A DNA stretch of 64,000 nucleotides from Euptelea pleiosperma (GCA_035048495.1 CM068546.1:35234674-35298673); one strand, 5' to 3'; counted from the first letter of the stretch, positions 22,575 to 33,023 are shown. Notes: a model not told the origin generated them from the sequence alone. Numbers and translations are program-made.

Positions 22575-23135
22575 TCATGCCACACAAGAAGTTCCTAAGC
22601 TTACGATGTATAACGCAAACTTCAACACTCTAACGACACGGGATTTTCGTCGCTGATGGGGTTTGGTCTCCTCTACTGATGGGTTGGCCACATGAACCAA
22701 TTTACCAAACTTGTACGAGAAAAAAAGTTCCCCATGTTGGCGTCGAGAGGGTCTGAGGACCGGGTAATTGACAGTCGGATTAGTTTTTCCGTTGTTGGCT
22801 CTCCGAAAGAGTTCCTTGATGGAGACCCTGACCTCTCCGATGTTCTTGTCTATGCGGCTTCTCGAGCAATTGAGCTGGAAAACAAGGTGGAGTCGGTTCT
22901 CTTGTTGGAGCTCTGACTCATTAAGGATGAATTTCGTGTTGAAATCCCATCTGGGGTTCCTATAACCCCTCCCCACGTTTGTTCGCCTTCCTTTGTCGGC
23001 GTCGCCGGAGATAGAGATGACCGCGCAGACCCTCATCATCTCGGCGAACAACCTGACCTTCTTAAGGCCTTTACCAGAAATGCCTGAGATTTCTAACTCC
23101 CGGTATCCATTTTCTATTCTCCCGGGGGTTCCCAT
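22575..23135 (-). CDS. C2-domain protein, SRC2/BAP-like (paralogue 1)
   Basis: An intronless frame of 186 residues starting MGTPGRIENGYRELEISG. The upstream in-frame Met at 23249 would add only an LSLSLS stretch encoded by a GA repeat, so I start at 23135. The sequence follows plant SRC2-type C2 domains: LEISGISGKGLKKV (strand 1), a VISISG strand, then GYRNPRWDFNTKF, RLHLVFQLNC, IGEVRVSIKELF and YPVLRPSRRQHGELFFSYKF. These proteins generally bind membranes or lipids in stress signalling. The Asp expected after the first strand (KMDVYAVV in typical members) is Arg here (MMRVCAVI), so calcium binding may be lost. The C-terminus is basic, then hydrophobic (FALYIVSLGTSCVA), a possible membrane contact. 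The closest relative in the window is at 37220-37786. Confidence 0.82.
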   Translation of the reverse strand: MGTPGRIENGYRELEISGISGKGLKKVRLFAEMMRVCAVISISGDADKGRRTNVGRGYRNPRWDFNTKFILNESELQQENRLHLVFQLNCSRSRIDKNIGEVRVSIKELFRRANNGKTNPTVNYPVLRPSRRQHGELFFSYKFGKLVHVANPSVEETKPHQRRKSRVVRVLKFALYIVSLGTSCVA

Positions 23136-23424
23136 TTTTTTCTGGAGAGAGAGAGAGAGAGAGAGAGAGAGGAATGCTGAGCTATGGAACGAAGGAGAGA
23201 GACTGGAAAGATGAATGGAATACCATGGAACAAATGGGAGGAAGAACATATATGGCTTCCGGAGAGATAAGAAGCCTGATGACCTTAGGCTACGATTTGT
23301 TCGGTGGAAAATTCGTGTTTTGGATTTTTACGCGTCTTCCTTTCGTGGAAAGTTCAATCTGAAAAGTTTGGATCCCCTTCCCCCTTCTTCCATTAATACC
23401 GACTACATCATGACTTACAAAGTC
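23136..23424 (-). promoter_or_regulatory. leader and promoter region of C2 gene 1
   Basis: Shared with the upstream region of the second C2 gene. It includes a GA/CT repeat in the presumed leader (about 23146-23171), GGAACGAAGGAGA, ACATATATGG as a TATA-like element, and AAATTCGTGTT. Conservation between the two copies shows that the duplication included the promoter. Confidence 0.45.
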
Positions 23425-23432
23425 GTCGTTGC

Positions 23433-23840
23433 CATGGTTTTAAAAACGGCCGTTTAAACGGTAACGCCCCAAGCCCGTTTCCTTAAAACCGTTTAAACAC
23501 GTTTTATCGCTTTTGTATAAAACGGCCGTTTTTTTGTTTTAACGCCGTTAAAATCGTTTAAACAGCCGTTTAATTCTGAAAAATTATGTTAAAAAATTGG
23601 CCGTTAAATCCGTTTAATAATGTTTAATTTCAAAGTTCGTTAAATTTCATTTTTTTTTTAATTTTCAAATTTCAAAATTTGAATTTCAGGGCCATTTTTT
23701 CCGTTAAAATCCATTTAATTCCGTTTTTTCCATTTTTTTTCTCATTTTTGCCCCTGGCCGTTTCAATCCGTTTTAACAGCCGTTTAAACGGTAACGCCCC
23801 CAGTCCGTTTAACCGTTAAAATGGCCTCCTTTAAACCTTG
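23433..23840 (-). mobile_element. hAT-type MITE, AAACGG-rich family (copy B3)
   Basis: A 408-bp element with ends CATGGTTTTAAAAACGGCC and CCTTTAAACCTTG and a perfect 8-bp target duplication GTCGTTGC (23425-23432 and 23841-23848). I count 15 AAACGG/CCGTTT hexamers across both strands. Confidence 0.9.
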
Positions 23841-23926
23841 GTCGTTGCACTTGAAAAATTAAATACTATTTTTTTATTTTTATTTAAAAATAATTATTTT
23901 AAGATTAACTGTTCTATAGTTTGAAT
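23841..23926. other. spacer between two MITEs
   Basis: AT-rich host sequence carrying the two flanking target duplications. Confidence 0.6.
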
Positions 23927-24312
23927 CATGGTTTTAAAAACGGTCGTTTAAACGGTAACGCCCCAAGCCTGTTTCCGTTAAAACTGTTTAAACACGTTTT
24001 AACATTTTTGAATTTAACGGCCATTTTTTTTGTTTTAACGGCCGTTAAAATCGTTTAAACAACCGTTAAATTCTGAAAGTTTTTGTGAAAAACGGCTATT
24101 AAATCTGTTTAATTCTGTTAAATCAGTTAAATTCTATTTTTTTTTTTTTCGAATTTCAAAATTTGAATTTCAGTGCCATTTTTCCGTTAAAATCATTAAA
24201 TTCCGTTTTTCCATTTTTTCTTCAGTTTTTTTCATTTTTGTCCCTGGCCGTTTTAAACCGTTTTAACGGCCCCGGTCCGTTTAACCATTAAAACGGCCTC
24301 CTTTAAACCTTG
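23927..24312 (-). mobile_element. hAT-type MITE, AAACGG-rich family (copy B4)
   Basis: 386 bp, with ends CATGGTTTTAAAAACGG and TTTAAACCTTG and a perfect 8-bp duplication GTTTGAAT (23919-23926 and 24313-24320). Confidence 0.9.
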
Positions 24313-24320
24313 GTTTGAAT

Positions 24321-24575
24321 CTAGTTTTAAAGGGGGAAGTTACCGTTTTTTCCGTTATAACGAGAAAAAAACGCTCACAGAAAATAACGGAAAAAATGGC
24401 GCTGAAATTCAAATTTAAAAAAATGGAAAAAAAAAAAAAAAAAACGGCCATTAGAATGAAAATAACAGCCGTTATTTTTTGGGCCTTTTAACAGTACATA
24501 TATAACATTGCGGGGAGGTCCGAATCCATTATGACGGCAGTTAATTTTGTTATAACGGTCGTTTTTTAAACCATT
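24321..24575. mobile_element. hAT-type MITE variant abutting the target duplication of copy B4
   Basis: An AATAACG-rich relative, starting CTAGTTTTAAAGGGGG and ending TTTTTTAAACCATT. The left flank is the right target duplication of the previous element (GTTTGAAT) and the right flank is GGTTGAAT (7 of 8). The two elements therefore share one insertion site. Confidence 0.6.
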
Positions 24576-24584
24576 GGTTGAATG

Positions 24585-24827
24585 TACGAGGAATTTGAGT
24601 GCTTGTTTATATTTGATTGAAGTAGGAGAACCAAATTCTCTCTTTTAGTAAAAATTTAATTGAGTTCTTTAGACTGGAGGATGGTGCAGTTCAATTTTTA
24701 TCCTGCGCCTGCATCAGTGTTCAGTCTCTCGACTTCGTGAATAAGAGTCATAAGACCTCGTCTTTTTCAACCACGTCAATGACATAGGGTTGCTTTCTGC
24801 GCTCGACTCTTCATTCAGTAATGATAA
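24585..24827. other. intergenic
   Basis: Nothing is recognised. Confidence 0.4.
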
Positions 24828-26226
24828 CTAGTAATCAATAGCCCGTGCTAAAGCACGGGCACTGTTAAAATAATTTACATATTGAAATAATTTTTTTGAC
24901 ATGCCCAATAATAGCATAAATGACAATATTCATAATCTAACCAAGAAAACCCATACATCTAATTATTGCTTAGTAGAGGAAACACGATGCTTACAGCGCC
25001 AACAATTTTTGTACATTGTTATCCCAATCCTAAACTTTATCCTCCTCTACTACATCAACGCTCAGTTTTAATGGCAATTTCCAGAGCATCCTGCACCAGA
25101 TATTCCAATTTTAGTGGATTCGTCGGTGGAGAGTAGGGAATAGATAAAAATGATTTCTTTCGACAACGATGAGAATGGGACGTAGGTTTTTTGAAGGTCC
25201 CAATCCCAAATTTCATCATCATTCTCTATGCAAAATCAACGTTCGGACCGTATTTAATTGCGATTTTTAAATCTTCCCTCACCAGATAATCTAATCTTAA
25301 TGGATGCGTTGGGTGGAGAGTAGGGAATAGATAAAAGAAGATTTATTTTGTAGGCACGTGAGAATGAGACGTAATGTTTTGGAAGGAAATCAAATAATAT
25401 TTATAGAGACGTTTTTAAAAATTGATGGAGAGATTTTAGAAAATAATTGGGGAATAGTGCGATGTCTTAAAAGCTAATGGAGAGATTTTAGGAAATAATT
25501 GGAGAATGGTGCGACGTTTTAGAAATAGAAGATGTAAATGAAAGTTTTAGGGAAATAAGAAGCTGTAAAGACTGAAGAGGAGTTTAAGGAGAAAAAGAGA
25601 CAATCTTGGTTGGAAGAAGAAACGGTTTGGAGAAGGAAGAGTCCAAAAGAAGACGTTTTGGAGAAGGAAAAGTTTTAAAAGGTAACATTAATTTTGGTTG
25701 AGAGAATGAATATGGGTATTTTTGAAAAAAAACGATATAAAAAAGATGTAGAGAGCGCCACCTCAGCAGTGCCGAGCTTATATATATATATATATAAGAT
25801 TTTTTATTTATGGTATGAGAGGTATTACATAGTATAAGAGGTTTTCTATTTAAGAAAGAGAAAGATATATTGAGAATTGAAAGAAAGTGGAGAATTTTAT
25901 TTATGGTAAATAGGGATAGATTTATTAAAATAAGAAAAAGAACATGTTTTTATTGGTAGGGAAATTAAGAATTAATGAGGGATTTAAAGAGGTATTTATT
26001 AAAATAAGAAAGAGAACACGTCTTTATTGGTAGGGAAATTAAGAATTGATGAGGAATTTAAGGAGAGGTATAGTTATGAGAATAAGTAAATAGATGAGAG
26101 ATAAAGTTGAGTGTAGGGATATTTTTGAAAAAAATGTTGAAAAAAATATGGAGGGTATTTTCGAAAAAAATGTTGGAAAAAAGATAGAGAGAGCGCCACC
26201 TCAGCAGTGCCGAGCTTTAGTATAGA
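24828..26226 (-). mobile_element. non-autonomous Helitron (copy 1)
   Basis: On the minus strand the element starts TCTATACTAAAGCTCGGCAC and ends with the hairpin GCCCGTGC-TTTA-GCACGGGC, a 9-nt spacer and CTAG. It sits between A and T without a target duplication. These are the defining marks of Helitrons. It is 1,399 bp with no Rep/helicase coding. An internal second copy of the 5' terminus (GAGCGCCACCTCAGCAGTGCCGAGCTT) lies at 25752-25781 beside an (AT)n run. Confidence 0.88.
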
Positions 26227-26329
26227 TAATAGATATGTTCTCATGGTGCATAGTGGTGTCATTTTTTCATTAGTCCCCTAACCATGTTGAAACCTTCAAA
26301 ACTAGTGAACATTGTTTATTTATTTCTTT
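26227..26329. other. spacer between the Helitron and a Mutator-like element
   Basis: Host sequence ending in the 9-bp duplication TATTTCTTT (26321-26329). Confidence 0.5.
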
Positions 26330-27608
26330 GGGAATTTTTGATATACCCCCCACGTTATCTTTAAAATTTGACATACCCCCACAATATGAAAAAGCTGACT
26401 AATGCAGGGGCATTTTCACACCGGGCTCGAGTGGGATAGCCTGTGTAATATGGAGCACACTCGGGGTGGGGTGGCCTGTGTGATATGGGCCCACGAGGGG
26501 GTGGCCTGTGTGATATGGGCCCACGAAGGGTCGTGTCGACCGAGAACCTAGATAGATCCTATGAGATAAAGGAATTTAATCTCACGCTACCAACAGTCGC
26601 GGCTTTTGGGGAGTATTGGTTAAATGTCCTGCATCAAAGTGGTATCAGAGCGGGAGGTCTCATGTTCGAGTCTCCTCACCGGGGGTGATTAATGCAGGGG
26701 CATTTTCACACCGGGCTCGAGTGGGACAGCCTGTGTAATATGGAGCACACTCGGGGTGGGGTGGCCTGTGTGATATGGGTCCACGAGGGGGTGGCCTGTG
26801 TGATATGGGCCCACGAAGGGTCGTGTCGACCGAGAACCTAGATAGATCCTATGAGATAAAGGAATTTAATCTCACGCTACCAACAGTCGCGGCTTTTGGG
26901 GAGTATTGGTTAAATGTCCTGCATCACTGACATACCCCCTATGACTCGGTCCACTGTCATTTGACCAGTGTTGACTCGAGTTGACTACCTAATTTTGTAT
27001 TAAAGGACGAAAGTGCCCTTGTCTTCAACCTTAGAACAAGGGTTTGGGTTTAAGCCAAAACCCATGCCCCAAATCAAACATGAAAAGAGGAGATTAAAGA
27101 TAAAATTTAAAACCCATGTTGGTAAACTTGAGATTTCTTTTTTTGGATTTTATTGTAGAATGAAATTTTAAAATTGAAAAAACCCATCTTTCCAAAATCC
27201 ACATCTCAAAAGTTTGAAATATAAATTGCTTTGTCTTATTTTTCATTTTTGTTAATGAAAATTTTAAAACTAAAATTATATGCTTTGTGTTTTTTTTTTA
27301 CCTTGGGTTTAAAATTATTGCCGGAGTGGTGGCCAGCCGGCCATGAGACTCCGGTGGGTTGGTCGCCGGTGATGGCCGGCCAACTCATTGGAATCTCTTG
27401 GCCAGCCATCCCCACAGCCTTTTGATTTGGGGTTTGGGGGTTTTGGCCCAAACCCTTGTTCCAAGCTTGAAGATAAGGGCATTTTTGCCATTTAATACAA
27501 AATTTGAAAGTCAACTCGGGTAAACACTGGTCAACCGAGTCATAGGGGGGTATGTCAGCTTTTTCAAATTGGGGGGGGGGGGGGGGGGGTGGTATGTCTA
27601 AAATTCCC
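26330..27608. mobile_element. Mutator-like non-autonomous element (family C, copy 2) with a TRIM inside
   Basis: Ends GGGAATTTTTGATATACCCC and GGTATGTCTAAAATTCCC, flanked by a perfect 9-bp target duplication TATTTCTTT (26321-26329 and 27609-27617). This fixes the superfamily as Mutator-like. The element is 1,279 bp, of which 532 bp are the TRIM and its duplicated target. The interior (about 27060-27310) is shared with copy 1. Near the right end there is an uninterrupted run of about 19 G (27571-27589). Confidence 0.85.
26400..26926 (+). mobile_element. TRIM retrotransposon (complete, 527 bp)
   Basis: Two 237-bp direct repeats (26400-26636 and 26690-26926) begin TAATGCAGGGGC and end CCTGCATCA. 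The inferred ancestral start is TGATGCAGG. A 53-bp internal stretch opens with TGGTATCAGAGC, the initiator-Met tRNA primer-binding site used by many plant retroelements, and ends with CACCGGGGGTGAT, a short purine-rich tract. The 5-bp duplication CTGAC flanks the unit (26395-26399 and 26927-26931). I see two differences between the repeats. The LTR itself holds a duplicated GGGGTGGCCTGTGTGATATGG block. ORF 26485-26688 is chance. Confidence 0.88.
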
Positions 27609-28620
27609 TATTTCTTTTTCCCAAGTATTTGGATCACTGGAGGGCCCTACGCATGATAGCAATTGGACGCGGGAAGACTATATGCTTCGTTGACTATATG
27701 CTTCGTTAGAGAAGGCTGGGAAATTGCGTATAGGGGACTGCATTGACACGTTGTTTGACACAAAAAGTGCTCTACACGGTAAGCTTATGCCATGTAGGCT
27801 GTGTTTGGTAGGGTGTCTTCATAGGGGACTGCATTGACACGTTGCTTGACACAAAAAGTGCTCTACACGGTAAGCTTATGCCATGTAGGCTGTGTTTGGT
27901 AGGGTGTCTTCAGCCGAAGACTGTGTCTTGAAAGTCTACGTGTCCAAGGTGCATACTTTTAAAAGTTTAAACCAAGGTTTAAAGGAGGACGTTTTAATGG
28001 TTTAACGGAGTGGGGGCGTTACCGTTTAAACGACCAAGGGCAAAAATGGAAAAAGGGAAAAAATGGAAAAAATGGCGTTGAAATTCAAATTTTGAAATTT
28101 GAAAACTGAAAACTAAAATTCCCTATTTCTTTTTCCCAAGTATTTGGATCACTGGAGGGCCCTGCGCATGATAGCAATTGGACGCGGGAAGACTATATGC
28201 TTCGTTAGAGAAGGCTGGGAAATTGCGTATAGGGGACTGCATTGACACGTTGTTTGACACAAAAAGTGCTCTACACGGTAAGCTTATGCCATGTAGGCTG
28301 TGTTTGGTAGGGTGTCTTCATAGGGGACTGCATTGACACGTTGCTTGACACAAAAAGTGCTCTACACGGTAAGCTTATGCCATGTAGGCTGTGTTTGGTA
28401 GGGTGTCTTCAGCCGAAGACTGTGTCTTGAAAGTCTACGTGTCCAAGGTGCATACTTTTAAAAGTTTAAAACAAGGTTTAAAGGAGGACGTTTTAATGGT
28501 TTAACGGACTGGGGGCGTTACCGTTTAAACGACCAAGGGCAAAAATGGAAAAAGGGAAAAAATGGCGTTGAAATTCAAATTTTGAAATTTGAAATTTGAA
28601 AACTGAAAACTAAAAAAAAA
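27598..28620. repeat. tandem duplication, period 515 bp, with an inner duplication
   Basis: Units start at 27598 and 28113 with CTAAAATTCCCTATTTC. Both contain a doubled ~91-bp block with CATAGGGGACTGCATTGACACG, CTCTACACGGTAAGC and GTGTTTGGTAGGGTGTCTTC, so that block occurs four times. The first unit has a 16-bp extra copy of GACTATATGCTTCGTT. Each unit ends inside an AAACGG-family MITE; the first MITE copy is truncated at the junction. Confidence 0.85.
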
Positions 28621-28810
28621 ACTGAATTTAATGGATTTAATGGCCTTTTTTCACAAATTTTCAGAATTTAACGGCTGTATAAAAGATTTTAACGGTCGTT
28701 AAATTCAAAAACATTAAACACATGTTTGAACGGTTTTAACAGAAATGGGCTTGGGGCATTACCGTTTAAACGGCCGTTAAAACAGTTTAAACAGCCGTTT
28801 TTAAAACCAT
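28472..28810 (+). mobile_element. hAT-type MITE, AAACGG-rich family (copy B5)
   Basis: CAAGGTTTAAAGGAGG...TTTTTAAAACCAT, flanked by GTTTAAAA (28464-28471 and 28811-28818). The terminal G is missing or shared with the duplication. Confidence 0.8.
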
Positions 28811-29512
28811 GTTTAAAACTCCGCATTTGGTTCTACTTACCAAGCATGCATCGAAGGCGGGTGAATATTTTATCTCCCCGTGCATATTTTCACTCGCGAA
28901 TGCGATTTTTCAGTGTATGTTGCGCCATTTTCTAACGAAATTTTTTATCCGGGCCCACATATTTTATCCCCCCGTGCAAATAATTGTTGGAGTATTTTGT
29001 CTCTATTTATTTTGACCGTTGTAGACCATTGATTTCATACACGTTTTGCGACCTCTAATTGTTTTTCCAACTTGTTTTTTCGATTCTTAAGATGATACTG
29101 CCATAATTGAGAGATGGCTAGGATCGAGGTTTTGGGGTGCTGCCAACCATCGATTGTGTTGTTGAATCCTAGGGGTAGACGTCCAAAATACCTGATAGCA
29201 TCTCCCTCTTGCTCCTTGCACCTTCTTGTCTTCGGCAAAGCATGCCTGCAGGTAGTTTCCTTTTTCACTAGTTTCTCAATGGATCCTCCCTTTCTCCCTC
29301 CCAACATTATGTTTGAAGGCTTCTTCATCTTGGAATCATTAATCATCTTCCTGGGGTCTGATTGTGATACATCCTGCAAGAGTCTTTGCCTTGACCATGT
29401 ACTGTAATTTCATGTCAAACCCACAAGGATCCAATCCCAAAGGATAAAGGATTCGGTTCAAGATGATAGCATATTATGTTGGTCAAGTGTCCAAAACCTA
29501 TGTTCACCCACG
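28811..29512. other. intergenic; LTR fragment at 28985-29105
   Basis: 28985-29105 is related to the LTR-like sequence near 19.12-19.34 kb. Overlapping ORFs at 29035-29379 (-) and 29114-29407 (+) have no recognised domain, and I do not call a gene. Confidence 0.3.
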
Positions 29513-30050
29513 AATTACCCTGTTTGCCTACTTGGACAAAAAGAAAAAGGAAAAAAGAGAGAACCACTAGGGGAACCCAATGTGGGGATCAGTACACAAA
29601 ATGTGGTAACTAGCAAGCTACATACCTGAAAAATGCAGTACACGGAGGTTCCAGTGAATTTTTTTTTTAAAAGAATCAGTAGGGGAACCCAATGGGGGGT
29701 TTGGTACACAAAATGTGGCAACTAGCAAGCTACAGACCTGAAAAATGCAGTACACAGAGGTGCCAGTGTAAAACATATTTATCATCCCTTGAATTGTTGG
29801 GTTTCTGAAGAATAAAGAACCAGGCACCATTATCCAGTTCATAATATTACCTAGTATTCTGGTTTCATCCCATGAACACAGTTGTGAATTGTGACAGAGA
29901 GATCCTAAACACTATGGAAAAGGCCCAATCCGCTAGGTCAAGGATTATAACATTGCTTTGCTTACTCAGACCAAAACCACCATAAGTTCTATAGAATCCA
30001 GGACTGCTCGAAAAGCTCACAGACTCACCCCTTGACAACCACCTCTGACT
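29513..30050. repeat. segmental duplication, copy 2, with an internal ~120-bp doublet
   Basis: Paralogue of 20236-20579 plus 21818-21850. The block AACTAGCAAGCTACA, GACCTGAAAAATGCAGTACAC occurs at about 29609 and 29720. The 178-bp array is missing here: GGACTGCTCGAAAAGCTCACAGACTCACCCCTTGACAACC-type sequence runs straight through. Confidence 0.6.
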
Positions 30051-30992
30051 TCCCCATTCCTGACCTGTTCCTTACCATTGGGTGATAATGGTGGATTCCC
30101 CTTGAGAGTTCAAAACCGTCGAGCCCCTAGTCAACTGAATTCCAACTGTGGGACATCAGTAACAAAAGGAACACTATTTTCTACCATCCATCCCTCCATA
30201 CTACTCTCCAAACAACAGACAATGAGGAAGCTCTAATACTCTCTACTTAATTCCATCAGGTGCAAACTACAATAAACTTGCATAATCAACGAAACGCTTA
30301 CCACTTTGATTAGCACTAACCATGCCCCACTAAACTAAAAAGGTACCCCAACAAATGAAACAATGCCCTAATTTTAGCTAACCCTAATCACATCAATCAA
30401 TAATGGCCATAGACCACCATTACAGAGAGAGCTTACACAATTGACATTTCTAAAAATCAAATTTTATAACAGGCTAACCTGCATTCTTATGAACTCGAAT
30501 TCAATGAGTCCCCTGAGCTTGAATCAGAGCAAAATGCTAAGAAAAGAGAAAATCAAATCTAATAATTTGCTTAGGTTGGTAATCCACAGCTAATCTCAGT
30601 CCCATCTTCACCCCAAAGTACAGAATTCTTTTACCTACTCCCTGCCTAATCTTATCTATTTTCTTTTGTGGTTCGTTTCACAGCACAATAAAACCACAAA
30701 TCAGTTTCTTTGTATTTTGCTCTATGTTGTCTGTTTAACATACTTCATTTTAGATTTCTGATTTAAATCTGTTAATACAAAAAAACAGATTAAATAAACC
30801 ACAGCATTCCCACTCCAAAACACAAACAAAAATTAGATAGATAATCCAACAAACACATCAAAACAAGAACACTACAACTGTAAAACACAAATTAATTCAA
30901 CTAAATAAGCAAAACCCATGTTAATTAATCAAAAAACAAAACCACCCCATCATTCAAAAAGTTCCATTGAAACATCTCTCGTTCAATTTTTT
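30051..30992 (-). other. 3' flank of the DUF538 gene
   Basis: AT-rich sequence downstream of the minus-strand gene. No other gene is seen. The lower part is rich in A on the plus strand with several AATAAA-like words on either strand. Confidence 0.4.
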
Positions 30993-31523
30993 CTAAGAAG
31001 AATCGACAAATGGGTTTGTTCTAATCTTCCTTACTTGACCATCAACGCAATTCAAGCCACACCCACATTGCGGACACTCCTCAAAATTGTCGACGGGGAA
31101 ATTAGCCGAAGCAATCCCTACAGAGAACTCGAGCTCTTCGCTTCTCCTAACAACCTCGACGATGTTGACCCAGAACAAGAGAACTTTAACATTTATACCA
31201 TCTAGGTTTGTGAGCTTGTTTTCGGAGATATAACCCTTTATGGTTGATTTGTATTTGAGTTGGTACGAACCTTCAAGAGAGAAACTGCAACTGCCGTTCA
31301 AATAGGCAGCGAACTTCCCGGTAGTTTTGTCCAGGTCGTACCCAACCACCCCTTTAGGGAGCAGACCCACCGGGAAGCCATAGTCTTCAAGGACCTCGTA
31401 GGCCGTCTTTTCATCCTCGTCGGCCGTTAACGGTGCTAGTAATGACGTTAAACAGAGACTGAGACATAGAAACGCCATTAGAGATATGGGTCTTGGTACG
31501 AAGACTCTGAACAACAAACCCAT
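30993..31523 (-). CDS. DUF538 family secreted protein
   Basis: An intronless frame of 176 residues, normal length for the family. It starts MGLLFRVFVPRPISL, followed by a hydrophobic core (LMAFLCLSLCLTSLLAPLTA) that fits a signal peptide cleaved near residue 34. The DUF538 domain then runs from about TAYEVLEDYGFPVGLLPKG to FPVDNFEECPQCGCG. Hallmarks are YGFPxGLLPKGV, YDLDKTTGKFAAYL, SYQLKYKSTIKGYIS, LDGINVKVLLFWVNI and a Cys-rich end (CPQCGCGLNC). DUF538 proteins are plant-specific and mostly extracellular; their role is poorly defined, with proposed links to chlorophyll degradation and stress. It looks intact. Confidence 0.92.
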   Translation of the reverse strand: MGLLFRVFVPRPISLMAFLCLSLCLTSLLAPLTADEDEKTAYEVLEDYGFPVGLLPKGVVGYDLDKTTGKFAAYLNGSCSFSLEGSYQLKYKSTIKGYISENKLTNLDGINVKVLLFWVNIVEVVRRSEELEFSVGIASANFPVDNFEECPQCGCGLNCVDGQVRKIRTNPFVDSS

Positions 31524-32138
31524 CTCTCTAACTTTCCTTCACAGAGTGGGAACTTGGAAGTTGGAACCTTCAGGCTTCAGCTAAGATATTGTTTTGTTGG
31601 TTTCTGGGTCCCACGTGGTCGTGATTAAGTGGATGCACGTGCTGTCTACCAGTCAACGTTGTGGAAGAACTCTAAGCTTTGGAAAGATGGAACGTGAACC
31701 AGAGGATATGGTCCATAGGTGGTGAAGCCAAGAGGATCCCAGTTTTGCTCACGACCATAGACCACTGACCGTTGGATGTTTTGCACATCTCTAGGTGGAC
31801 CAAACAGTAATTTGTGTTAGTACCAAGTACTGTGAGGAAGTGTTATGGTTTTAAGTTTTAACATCCAAACCGTCCAATTCAGCAGTCAATATTGAACTAA
31901 CCAGACAGTAACAGTTGATGGATAATCAGGACTATCCATCAATATAGCTGATGGATGATGGACAGACGACAATTGATGGTCCCAATTGGAGCTCTAAGTA
32001 AAACAATGATTTTTTAAATGTACATCAGTAAACCACAATTTTAATTTTTAAAAGGGTCTGCAGGCGCCCACGTCTTTTGGCTGGGCACCCACACTGGACA
32101 AAAATGCCCCCTCCAGTAAAGAGAGAAGAGGAAGGGAG
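31524..32138. other. upstream region of the DUF538 gene
   Basis: A G-box (CCCACGTGGTC, 31610-31620) lies about 90 bp before the start codon and could mediate bZIP/bHLH control. Further out nothing is recognised. The last octamer GAAGGGAG (32131-32138) is a MITE target duplication. Confidence 0.4.
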
Positions 32139-32544
32139 TAGGGGTGTCAACGAGTCGGTTCCGGTTCGGTTCCTAAGGTGACCAGAATCGGAACAAACGG
32201 TTCCGGTTCTTATCGGTTCGGGTACTTATCGGTTCCGGTTCTCAAAGTGATGGTACCAGAACCGGAACCGATTATGTAGTTTTTGTCGGTTCCGGTTCCA
32301 GTTTCGGGTATAACGGGTCCAATCTTGGTAATATGAGAATTTTTACACTATATTTATATATCGGTTCCGGTTCTTATCGGTTTCGGTTCCATATTAGAGT
32401 ACCAGAACTGTAACCATTAGTTTCCGGTTCGGTTCCGGTTCCGGTTCTTTTTAATCGGTTCCCAAAAATGTGGTATCGGAACCGGTGTTTTCGGTTCCGG
32501 TTCCTATTCGGTTCCGGTTAAATCGGGTAAAATTGACACCCCTA
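32139..32544 (+). mobile_element. hAT-type MITE, GGTTCC-rich family (copy 4)
   Basis: 406 bp with TAGGGGTGTCAA / TTGACACCCCTA ends and a perfect 8-bp duplication GAAGGGAG (32131-32138 and 32545-32552). Confidence 0.9.
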
Positions 32545-32724
32545 GAAGGGAGAGGGTGGGTGCCCGAGGGGACAGTGGCGGAGCCAGGGGTGAACTACCC
32601 AACCTCAACTTTGAAAGTCGCAAACAAAAAACTTATTTCAAAACTGCCCTTTTGCCCACCCTGAAATAAAGTCTACCCTTTTACCCATCATTAAACTTTG
32701 CCCAGACAACCACCCCATGACTGC
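32545..32724. other. intergenic
   Basis: Nothing is recognised. Confidence 0.4.
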
Positions 32725-33023
32725 CTTAAATAAGCCACGTGGCACACATTTAGAGGACACTGACCCTGTGTATGTTCCGGATGTTTGGCCAATCCCTGGA
32801 TGAACCTACGAAAAAAAAGCAACCTGATTGGTGATTTCAAACCTTTCGATCCTTGTACCCAACTAATGGTCATTAATGCTCAAATTTCTATAGTTAAAAT
32901 CAGCCCGTGAAAATGACTCCTATCCAACACTTAGAAATCACTTATCAGGCTGATTTTTGATTTGTAGGCACATCTATGGTCAGCATCTTCAAAAGGTGTG
33001 CCATGTGGCTCTTATTGTAGTCG
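32725..33023. mobile_element. G-box foldback MITE (family A)
   Basis: The arms have TAAGCCACGTGGCACACA and GGTGTGCCATGTGGCTCTTA. Inside are AATCCCTGGATG, AGCAACCTGATTGGTGATTTC and ATCACTTATCAGGCTGATTTTTG. Confidence 0.65.

Noticed and set aside
26637..26689. tRNA-like text (TGGTATCAGAGC with GTTCGAGTC) as a SINE or tRNA gene
   Set aside because: The flanking 237-bp direct repeats and 5-bp duplication show that it is the primer-binding site and short interior of a TRIM. No tRNA fold of normal spacing is present.
29035..29379. 114-codon minus-strand ORF as a gene
   Set aside because: No domain is recognised, there is an overlapping ORF on the other strand, and it lies partly in an LTR fragment. 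Left uncalled.
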